DNA of 64,000 bases from Beroe forskalii (taxonomy: Eukaryota > Ctenophora > Nuda > Beroida > Beroidae), in assembly GCA_011033025.1 (NCBI GenBank), contig WFMF01000077.1:434001-498000 (forward strand), in the 5' to 3' direction. The notes beneath the pieces were generated by a model. The model was given only the letters and a program-made list of their open reading frames with translations. It did not search any database and was not told where the DNA came from. The translations under genes were made by a program, and so were the position numbers. Positions 13,501 to 25,500 of the stretch are shown piece after piece (the stretch's first letter is position 1; every line of letters begins with the position of its first letter).

Positions 13501-16500
13501 CACCTCTCTCTCATCAAACCAGTCTCCAGAAAACTATACTGAGTTTACATGTGCTCATTTAACTTGTATCTGATAGGACATATTTTTGGTACACTTAGAT
13601 TGTCTGAATTAACAATGAGACGTTCTTACGATGAAAATCCAAGCTATGGCTAATTAAGGACCTAAAGATGAAGTTATTTGTAATTTTGAGTGTTTCTTCA
13701 AATTGGTGAACATTTAAACACTTTAAACACCTCCCTATTTTCCAGGTCACATCTGCAGAACATCGACATGCTGGTAGAAAACCAGGGATCCCGTATATCG
13801 TCCCTTCACCGTGAATACTCGGAGGAATTGGAGCGACTCAAGGAAGAATTCAGCACTGAGCGCGAGAAGATGATCAAATCACACCAGTTCGAGTGTAACG
13901 ATCTGCAGGATATCATGTTCGCCATGGAGCAGGAGTTCAATGAGATGAAGACTGAAGCGCTCCATGATTTCCAGAGTCAAAAGGATGAAATCAAAAACAA
14001 GGTCAGTGTAAGGCAGTGCCATGCAAACTGCCCGCGTTTTGATCTCTATCTACGTATCTCTTTATCTTCGAATTCTTATTCTCTTTGTTCCGCCACAAAG
14101 CACTATTTGAGAATGTTCTTTAATTCGTTGTCCTAATTCATTCTCATTGATTATGCATGCTATTTACCGAAAAAGATAATCCATGTTCAGGTCTTGTTTT
14201 GTTAGCTCACGTGCCAGAATTTGAATTTCGCACGCACGAACTTCTTGTTTCATGTCGTAAATGTAACACGCACCAAAAGTTTTTAAATATCTTCCGCGCA
14301 TTGAAGTCCGTTGTGCGCGCGTAACCTAGCAACATCATGCCTAGGTTACTTGCGTGTGCGTATACATGGAAATGTATAATGTTGCTTGACAATTATCTTA
14401 CATTTCCTGGATATCCGATAATGGCATGTTTGATGTACAATGTACTGTGTATATTGGATAATATAGACTATTAAATTGTCGAATAACATTTCGCTGGTAA
14501 GTTATGAAATGTTTGGGAAAGCTATTGCCGGCAAATGTTGAAACCATCCTGACCGCCAAAAATAGGCGTTACTTTCGCAATTACGTAATAATCATCAATT
14601 TCTTTCAGAATCTCGAAGAAAAGCACGCCTTGCGTATGCAACTAGAGGGAGCTGTTGAGGAATTGTGGCGTCAATTCCAGGAGGTAATGTCTTGCGATGG
14701 GTTGTCGAACTCAATGTTTTTAACGGGCTAAATAATTTAATAGCTAAACGTCTCGGAGGAGCCTTTCACTTGTCCGACACGGACATCACATGATTTTGTA
14801 CCTACATCATTCGGGGGAACCTGACCGTATAAACATCAAATGTAAACGCAGTAGTTCCTGTTTCCTTTTGAATAAAATTTTGTCTGACTTTCGGACAGAT
14901 GTCAGAATTCGGACTCTTTTCCGACACGGATATCAGTCCGAATAGCTAATTCCAGGTGTCGGACAAATGTCTGTGTCGGAAAAATGTCCTAGAATCTCGG
15001 TCATATCATTTGGATTGTATGAAATTCCATAAAGTGCCTTAATTATTGAACGATAAGAGCTTATAGAGATGATTTTACCTTTTGGTGGCGAGAAGTCAAA
15101 CACGATGGCAGCATTTAGGATAAAGCCTTAAAACATGTTCCTACGGTAGTGTAGACAGAAGAAGCATTTGTTATCGCAAATCATGCAACGAAGCAATCGG
15201 AACAATTGAAGTGAGCAAGGTTAGATAGATGGCTGGGATGCCGTTTAACAGCATAGTTTTGTATGGTGAATTGGTTAAATAGAACCACATGTTTTCCGTC
15301 GTTAACTCAAGAACCAATCTGAAGTTGGATAGAAACTTTGCTTAAATTCAATCCTACATTCCAACTGAGTTATGATGGAATCTGATGATGCTCGTTGCTG
15401 ACGCGTACAAGCATTGAATCAGAATACAAGATGAAATTCCTAAATAGTTGACCAAATAGTTGACGCTACTGCCAGCAAAATTATGAAGAGGCAGTGTGTC
15501 AAGTCGGGACAGAAGGAAACTACCAAACTTGGTCGCGTGTAGCACTATCGTTGTTGAACAATTTAACAGTAGGTGTTAGGGTAATAGGTACTTAGATATG
15601 CGCACAATACCCACTAGGTAATAGGCATCTCAATTCTCAGCTAACCCTTCCTCAATGCCTATTTGTAAGACAAAAGGCTATTAGGGGAAGGGAAAATTAG
15701 GTGCAGTACAGAATTGCTTCGAAACCCCTACACAATGATTTACGGCATACTTGCCTTCATAGCTATTGCTCCTTCGTACATTCTAGACTCAAGCAATACG
15801 CATGGGCCACTATTTTAAAATGACACCCATTCAGGCTTTGAAACAATACAACAGCACAACCGAAGACAGGAAGAAACACTTCGAGGAGCTGAAAGCAAAA
15901 GACATGAAGAGTGCTCAGGAAATAGAGCTTCAGATGAGGAAACTCCAGAAAATCCATGTAATTATTATCCTCCTGTCACACACCCATCGCTACTTCCACG
16001 ATCTTAATTAGTTGTGCTAGCATTAGTCATTACCATGCCTTGTAATTAAGAAAGTCGTACTACGAAGTTATGACGGACATAGTATGAGTTTCGTTGATTA
16101 TTTGCTTACCTGACTCCCAATTCGTAGGACAGCATAAACCAGCAAAAAGGTAAAATGGCGTGCAATGCCCGGGACTGCGAAGAGAAAAACAAAATGCTGA
16201 AGGACGAGAAGGAAGCTATTCTAGTTCACTTCTCACAGCTCAAGGGACAGATGAACAAGTTCAGGGAAAACCAGAGGTCAGGCACAATACCTACACCCTA
16301 CCTTGGCTCGGCCAATCAGGGCGCCGTATCACACAGACCACACACACTGATTGGTCAATGGTCAAATCCCAGCGCTCTGTTGCTAATATTCTGTAGATCT
16401 GTCCCGGGGGGGGGGAGAGAGGGGTGATCCCTTGGCCCCTAGTTTAATACCTTATCTAATTAGTTGTCTCCATTTCAGAGGGAAGCTGACGACCCTCACG

Positions 16501-19500
16501 GTACTCAGTAGCAAGTGCATCAAGGAGCTGAAAGATAAGCACGAAAAGGTGAGGTTTCTAGATAAACCATTAGAAGTTTGGATTGATAGAACCAACCACA
16601 TTGTTCTTTTCTACCAACTATTCAATATAATCTCTTATACTGAGGCTAGACATTGAATGGGGGTAGTAGGACTCCTTAAAAACCATGCGCTTCTAATTGG
16701 ACATAGGTAACAATTTGAATGATATATCAGCATAAATTTAATATCATTTGATTCAGTGATTCCTAGTGAGAACTTATCCATCTTTCCAAGAAATCGGCTC
16801 CGGCTGAAATTTCAAAATTGAACTATAATGTTGTTTACATACGTTTACCATAACTTTGCCACAAGTTTACCTCTGATAAATTCATGTTGTTAACATATGG
16901 CAAGTTCTTGGTTTTATGGTGGTTAATTTATGGGACTCAATCTGTTTATCAACTAAAATTGCATATTTATGCATTTAATTTATGTGCTGTAAACCAAAAC
17001 CTATCAAGGTGAACTTATCGTTTTAACTGAAATAGTAAACGAACTAATAACACTATTTATAAGGTAAAAAACGGCCAAAAATGCCACGATCTGTGCAAAA
17101 ATTATTTACAAAGGTTTTATTGTTGGAATGTGTTCTAATGGGTCCCATGAAGGTCTCCAAAGAGTGTTAAGGTGCTACCTTGAAGGGAAAAGTCAGGAGG
17201 GCCACGCCCTTTTTCGACCGTGGGAAATTTTGAGGGAAAAATGAAAATTCAGTTTTAATATGATATATGACATGTGGGTACCCTAAACCTATGTTTTTGG
17301 GACGGGGAATCGATTCCAAACACTTTCAAAGTCGTATCTACCTTCCTTGACCCAAAATCGGCCACGCCCATTTTTGCGCAAGGCATTTTTGAGGTCTAAA
17401 AGCTATTTTTCAGATTAATGCGATATATGGCATGTAGGTACTCTAAACCCATGTTTTTTGGGACGAGAAATCGATTCCGCACATTATTAAAGTCGTATCT
17501 ACCTTCCTTGCCCCAAACCGGCCACACCCACTTTTTGCGTATGGGATTTTTTGACCGCCACAAAGATATTTTTCAGTGAAGTGCGATGTATGGCATGTAG
17601 GTACTCTACACCCATGTTTTTTGGGACGAGAAATCGATTCCACACATTATAAAAGTCGTATCTACCTTCCTTGACTCAAAACCGGCCACGCCCATTTTTA
17701 CGCAAGGCATTTTTGAGGTAGAAAAGCTATTTTTCAGATTAATGCGATATATGGCATGTAGGTACTCTAAACCCATGTTTTTTGGGACGAGAAATCGATT
17801 CCACACATTATTTAAGTCGTGTCTACCTCGTATCAAAACCGGCCACGCCCATTTTTTCGTATTGGATTTTTCGCCCGCTTAAAGGTATTTTTCAGTGAAG
17901 TGTGATGTATGGCATGTAGGTACCCATGTTTTTGGGACGAGAAATCGATTCCACACATTATTAAAGTCGTCTCGGCCTCCCTTGACCCGATACTAGCCAC
18001 ACCCACTTTTTGTGTATGAGATTTTTGGCCCACCAGAAAGTTATTTTTCAGTTAAATACGACATTTAGGATGTAGGTACCCTAACCCATGTGTTTGAATA
18101 AAGAAATAGAATCGATTCCACACATTATCAAAGTCGTACTGAACTTCATTGATCCGTTTGTGGTCACACGGCCACTTTTTGTGTAGGGTATTTTCGACCA
18201 GTCTAAAAGATATTGCTCAGTGACATGAGATATGATGCATGTTGGTACTCTTTAAACATGTTATCAGAATTGATTATTGATTATCTGATTATCTGGTCGA
18301 ACTAGCTGCAGTAGTTTAGGTTAGTCATTCGAGGTAACACTTGTTGATTGTCTTCCCACATAAAAGTCCATTGGTCTGCTATGGTCGTCCTCTACTGGTG
18401 ATAGACAAAATTCTGGAAACAAAAACCAACCCAGAAATCAAGGAGGCGCGGCAGTCAACTAATGTTTAACCTATCAAAACGGGCAATGCATCCCTATTCC
18501 TCCCTTGGGAGCGAGGAATGAAATTTATTGAGCTGCTTTTCTGCTCCTGCCCGACCAGTTCCTTTCCGACTGCTACTTTCATAACTTTCTTCACTTCTCT
18601 GTTTGTTGTATGCTCTGCTAGATCGAGGCTCCGCTGTTATTGAGGTGAAGAGTTTATCAATCCTCACTCACTGGCCTTGAATTTTTCTCTCAGTCTTTCA
18701 CTGGGGTCGATCAATTCATTAAAATGTCAGACATTCACTCCTCCTTTCCATCCTGGATAGAAAGGATAAATGGACATCCACCTATGTTAAATTCAATTCA
18801 ATGCCCAGCTACCCTTCAAGATTTCTATGGCAGTGTATTTGTCTGAATACTTCCTTGTCAGCTATCCCTGTAGGCATCCAACTTGATCCCCATTCTTCAC
18901 GACATGCCAAACCTTAAAACCTAACCTCTTGTTTTCTGTTCGGTCATTCTCTTAACCTGAGCACAGCGGGTTTTCTCTCTTTCCCTGCTTATCATTTCAG
19001 CCAAGCCCATCTCTTTAAACCAGAGCAGGTTCGTTGTGTCCCACTATCACGAAGCCATTGCCAAGCGACCTCAGCTCTGGAACCCTATCTTCTCGGCGAA
19101 ATATCACTTTCAATGCTTCGTTGGCAAAATTCCTGTTGTAGCAGAATTTCTGAAATTCTGTGCGAAAGCATCCAGAAACCTGGTCAGCCGAGAAGTGAGT
19201 TCCTCACAATTGGTCTTTTTCTGGTACCCCACATGTACAAATCTAATTACCATCCATATCAAGATATCACAGTGATGCCGTGATGGCATGGAAATCTTTT
19301 TAATGGTAAGATGGTAGAGAATGGATGTATCTCTACAATTTATCCTGGATTTAGAGTACATACTTACCTAAATGGGTGACTTATCACTTTTGGTCGCTGG
19401 GAAAGGAAATATGACGTCCGCTTGCTTACGTTAGGTGCTTACGTTAGGTGTTTTTATCTGGTAAAAACACTTTCTTGGAATGGAGCCAAATTCGGGTAGG

Positions 19501-22500
19501 TTTAGTGTTTGCTGGTTCTGCTGCACAACCAACACTCCTAGGCAAACTGCTCAACCTTTGGCTTTATCAGTTTATCCCTGGAGAAGAACCCTCCACCCTT
19601 GCACACCATGTCCTGTCTTTCCCCATGTATGCATTATGTATGTGTGCACCTTGGTGGGTGCTGGATGCCGTGGCAAGACCCTTCACAAGCGAGTGAGGGG
19701 TGGCGACCACATTAGGCAAAAGCAAGTGCAAATCCAAAAGCCTGTGCAGCAGAGGACAGATAGCTCAGAGACATAGTGATTGTATAATGTATATTAATAT
19801 CAGAATATCGACCATTGGGTAATAGACCCCAATGACCACAGATAAGAGGATTATCTGCCAATGCCAACAAATACGCAAAAAGTGGGCGTGACTGGTATTG
19901 GGTCAAGGAAGGTCGACACGGCTTTGATAATGACGTGTGGAATCAATTTCTCGTCCCAAAAAACATGGGTTTAGAGTACCTACATGCCATATATCGCATT
20001 AATCTGAAAAATAGCTTTTCTACCTCAAAAATGCCTTGCGTAAAAATGGGCGTGGCCGGTTTTGAGTCAAGGAAGGTAGATACGACTTTTTATAATGTGG
20101 AATCGATTTCTCGTCCCAAAAAACATGGGTGTAGAGTACCTACATGCCATACATCGCACTTCACTGAAAAATACCTTTGTGGCGGTCAAAAAATCCCATA
20201 CACAAAAAGTGGGCGTGGCCGGTTTTGGGGCAAGGAAGGTAGATACGACTTTAATAATGTGCGGAATCGATTTCTCGTCCCAAAAAACATGGGTTTAGAG
20301 TACCTACATGCCATATATCGCATTAATCTGAAAAATAGCTTTTAGACCTCAAAAATGCCTTGCGCAAAAATGGGCGTGGCCGGTTTTGGGTCAAGGAAGT
20401 TAGATACGACTTTGAAAGTGTTTGGAATCGATTCCCCGTCCCAAAAAACATAGGTTTAGGGTACCCACATGTCATATCTTAATTATAATTTCGTAAGAGC
20501 ACGTGAATAATGTTTGTGCTCCCGTACACAATTAAATTTGAGCTTGCCAAGAAAATACTAAAATATCAAGAGAAACGAAGGCAAAAGGGAGAAATGAGGT
20601 GCCGTTGCTATGGAGTTGGATAATTGCGCACGTGCAACATAAAGTATTTCGTAAAGTAGTGTTACCATTACGTAAGTGTTTTTAAGCTGCAGTCGAGATG
20701 TTGCTTTTAAATGTTGATGTTTTTAAATTTGTTGTTCATGAGGCATGTAGGAATATTTAGGACGACAGTTATTGGAAGTTTAGGAAAGTAGGAAATTATT
20801 ACGAAAATAATCTCTGAGCAGTAGAGTTCAACTGATGAAATAAATTCGCATCGAGCAATGTCCGTAAGTCGGTCTCGGCGTGTTTTAAATAAATGGTAGG
20901 TTCAAAAGTAAACTTCGACTCAGAGCACTTCACGTAAACGTAAGGGAAACAAAATTGTTGAACTAACGAAATGAACAAAACGAGCGCGCATTTTAATTTT
21001 GCGCGCTGAAACTCAGCGCGGCTCTCTATTTGTTGCAAAGTTATTTGAGATTGAGTAACATACTTGAAGAGAAAATGCGCGGCGTTAGATAATGAATTTG
21101 ATTTTGCTGTGCTTAGTATGAGCGCGCGTCACGCATGGCCTAGATATCTTTTATTTTGAAATGTTAAATCAATTTCAAGTTCCTATTCCTTAGTAAACGT
21201 TTATCATCATTAGAAAACATGTTTTGTCAAATTGTCAATGGACGTTGTCCGGCGAGCGTGCATTAAAACCATCTATCATCCAAGTTTGTATCGTTGTACG
21301 CTATAAGACATAGGTGACGGGGTATTATTCTGGAAAATGAATCTTTATTAATTTTCCAATTCTTACGCAGCCGTAATCAGTATACGAAAAAAGAATGATT
21401 CACGGCAACATCAGTCAAATGCAATGCGTTACTCATTGTCTTACCCTACCCACGCGTGCGGCGTGGATAGGGTAACATAGGGTGACATTGCCATTCACCT
21501 ATGCGCCATCAAACAACACACTTCGGCAACTTCGGTTCCTATCAACCTAACATCATTCGGCTGGCTTTTGGTAAGAATTTGCGAACGAGGCGGCGCGTAG
21601 CGCCGCCGAGTGAGCTATGTTATAGCAGGCCCACCGGGCCTGCTTTGTCAGACGTTGTCTGACGGCGGACGCGCGCGCTTCGCGCGCGCGCCCGCCGAAA
21701 GCTAAGGGGTCAGACAACGTCTGACAAGGCCTGCTAGTATCATATAAAAACTGAATTTTCATTTTTCCCTCAAAATTTCCCACGGTCGAAAAAGGGCGTG
21801 ACCCTCCTGACTTTTCCCTTCAAGGTAGCACCTTAACACTCTTTGGAGACCTTCATGGGACCCATTAGATCACATTCCAACAATAAAACCTTTGTAAATA
21901 ATTTTTGCACAGATGGTTTCATTTTTTCTCTTATAATATTTAAAACACTTGGCTAAGAACTCTTATAAGAGCAGGATTATTTTACTTCGACACTTACCCC
22001 GTCTATGCCAGGTTATTGATGGTATCTAACATTTAAAGAAATTCAAGAGAATCAGGAAAATCAATTCTATGTCTTCCTGCTAATAGTAGTATTATTTTCA
22101 TTAGAAACTCCGAATATTATGCGGATCTGGAATTTTCTGGGAGCATTACGAAATCATAGTCCTTGCTCTAAAATAAATGTACGGGACACTTTGTTTAAAA
22201 ATTGAAATATTGAGTTTCAAGAGTTGGTCATCCTGTTAAGTTCTCCTAATAACAGGGTAACTATTAGTCACAATTCTTAGTATTTGCTCGAGCTTTTCGT
22301 CTCCAGCATATTAGTCCCTGTCAAGTTGTCATCTCCAAGGATAGCATATCATGCGACTGATCTTGGCATTTTCATTGGCTGCAACGCTCAACGTTGCATA
22401 CGTTTACAGTTCAGAGCCGTTGTGGTACCAGTGGTTTTTAAATTTGATCCAATTATCATCAGTCAGATCCAATTTAGTGACTAGACTTATGACAGATACC

Positions 22501-25500
22501 ACAGATGCTCTTGGCTACTTGTTATGATTATGCAATGATTAATGTCAAGAAATCTATAATGCAAGCTTAGGGGAACAAAGAAGCCCTCTCCCAGCCATAT
22601 GTTTCCGTGTTAGGTATATGTGAATCTGCAATTACCTCATTAAAGACCCAACTGAGATGACTGTTTTTCAAGAGGGCTAGAAGCGATATTTATGGGCGTT
22701 GTACGTGTTACTGTTAGGAAAGTTCCTCGACCGCCAAACTTGGAGAGATTTTTGTTCGTAAAATTTTTTCCTATATACGGCTCATTAAACAAGGAATTGA
22801 AACCACGGGTTCCGTACAGACATACCTTATCAGACATAATTATCACAGACTTAAGTTTCACGGACCTTAAACTTCACGGACATTAATATTCACGCTTGAT
22901 CCTACCACTCCAAATTTTTAACAGAAATTCAAAATTTGCAGCATGTTCTTTCCCATTTTCTTTAACGATTTGAGCACTTAAATTCAAAATTGAAGATTTT
23001 TCAATATTTTTTCGTTAATACATTTCTATGACACAGTTACTAACCAATAACCATGAAGAAGAAGTGAAATTCCCCGAGGAAATTTATTATTGGTGTGTTT
23101 AAAGAGATGGAGTAAGAAAATTTATGTCTGTAACCTAGAAGTTTAAAGAGGAATTATCATTACAATACATGCTCCAGAAGCCTTTCGGAGCAGTTTTAAA
23201 ATTGGATATATGAGAAAAATCACTCAATCGACATGGAAAAATTATGTAGACACAAGTTGAATAAAATCAAATGTTAGCTTCTTACCTCGTACAATAGTCA
23301 CCAATGACGTTTTTAGGCTTTTGCTCTTAGAGAAAATGCCCTAATTAAAAATGGAGTTCTCTTAGTTTGGAAATTTTCATACAACTAACACGAGGATGCC
23401 AGGGTGGCCTTAGCAAGAAACATTTTTGGCGTCCCCATTAATGCTTATCTTAGAATAGCGCTGCAAAAGTTGACAAATATCATTATTACTTGATAATTTA
23501 TTTAGTTAGTTAGTTAATAGCTAAACATTCTTATTTGACCTTCAAGCACCATTGCGATGATAATTGGGAACGGAAGTATTTATTATGAGCAAAAAGGCAT
23601 GACCTGATTAATATATTATCAAGACTGGTCTTTTCTCCTGCTTCATTGAAATTTATAGAGTTTGAACTACCGAATTTAAATTGAACTTCCCTCCTAACCT
23701 AACACATGTTCTCATCTTATCAGGGAGAGTGCATTCTGAAGCTATCTGAGATGTGCCTCCTAACCTAACACATCTTATCAGGGAGAGTGCATTCTGAAGC
23801 TATCTGAGATGTGCCGGAAGCTGGAGACGGAGGAGGAGAAGGTTCTGCCTTTCTACGCCAGCACCCTCACTTCCAACGAGGAGAAGGAGATTGAGGAGAT
23901 GGTCCAACAGGAACCAGAGAACGAACTCGCGAAGGTGAGATGTTCTGGAGATATTAATGGGGGACTGAACCGTGCTGGGGATGGCCCTGGTCAGCCTCCT
24001 TAAAATCACTGTTCATTTTAGAAATCAGTTCAGATTCCGGTTGAGAGAAAGACAGAGAAAGAGAAGCTCTGTTTAGTTATTCCTACACGATCATGAGTAT
24101 GCTAAAATCAGAGTAACAGGGCACGTTGTGGGTGTCTGTTAAGCAAGCTTTTACACCGTAATTTTTTGTCAATTTTCCTCTATGGCCGGTACACGCGATA
24201 TGAAATTAATTTAATCTACTTAGATATTCGGGTGCATAAGAATATTAAGTTGCCCTCCATTTGACGTTGATGCTTTATTTATAGTTCAATAGTTAGTTGC
24301 AACATGTCAATAATCAAAGAATTAAACGTCGGAACTTCTGCCTACGTTTCAGGGCATTGGTTGATCCTTCCGAATGTTAAATGCTTCATCACTGATAATC
24401 GTAGGTTCATCAATGACGGAAGCTATGCAAGATGAGCAGTTAAACACTTCCGCAACGATTTATCTCAACTTTCTCCAATTTATTGAATCTGTTTATCTAT
24501 CAACCACTCAACCCCGATATCTATCTATCAGCGGAATTATAATCTGATTCGTAAGTTATTATAATAGGCCCTATAATAAATTATTTTTAACGAAGTCTGA
24601 GATAGTTTTGAATAGAGGGTCAAGGAAGTTAAACTTTCACTAAAAGAACCTGAGGGATCATCAGCATTGCTTATCACTTTCACCAGTCTGATGTATAACT
24701 GAACCAGTCTGGCGTGTCACTGACAGTTATGAGACCTATTACTGACACCAGTCTGCATATTGCTGACGCTATAAGACTGACATGTGATAAATCGGAAGTA
24801 TCACTGAAACCAGTCTGACGTATCACTGACGCCATTCTGACGAAGGTAAGTAGGTATAAGGGAACCCAGTCAGACGATCCGCTGATAAAAAATGCTACGC
24901 CAATGTAGCATTTCACTGCCTCCAGTGGGACTTATCAATGATAACGGTGTGACCTATCAATGATACCGGTGTGACTTATCAATTATCGTCTGAAGTATCA
25001 CTTACCCTTGTCTCTCATGATACCAGTCTGCGAGTTGTTGACACCATTTTGATGAATTACTGACGCCAGTTTGAAGCATGACTGTATCAATCCAGACGTA
25101 ACGATGGTACCAGTTCAAAGAAATCGCTATTTTCAAGTACATATCTGTGTACTTATATATCATGACAGATCGGTAGTGCAATAAGAAAAAGATTTAATTC
25201 AGTATTCAGTAAAAAATTTTCATCACAATAAGACTCTGTTGTTGTTGCAGGTGATGCTGGAGTTCGAGGATCTCAGTAACTTCTGGAAACGATTCAACAA
25301 AGTATCCCTAGACAAGCTATCCTTAGGTAATCTTTTTCTTATTAACCCTTTGTTGGTGACGTTTCACTGATTCTGAGAGATATAAGATTTCCTCTTTCAG
25401 TTTGTGAATATAAAATTATAATTACGAACAAAGCTATTGTTAGCTCCCACATCTTATTCGAGCGTTGCATTTTATTTGAAAATGATAACTTTTCCTCTTT

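Larger units (their letters stand above)
17089..21914. mobile_element. Foldback element with long arms of about 163-bp monomers, in DRC2 intron 8
   Basis: The outer ends are inverted copies (ATCTGTGCAAAAATTATTT at 17089 and its complement ending at 21914). The left arm runs to about 18260; the right arm is 19868-20477 plus 21738-21914. The right arm is split by a 1260-bp insertion at 20478-21737. The arms consist of tandem monomers of 160-165 bp, each with a CCACGCCC or CCACACCC box. The interior (18261-19867) is unique and contains an exon-like segment. No transposase is recognised. I see no clear target-site duplication. Confidence 0.8.

Noticed and set aside
19448-19776. Open frames including a P-loop-like GAGCRGKT string, reminiscent of a kinase (PFKFB-like) exon
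   Set aside because: Only a few residues match, two overlapping frames are equally open, and there are no conserved neighbours or convincing splice sites. I treat the match as chance.
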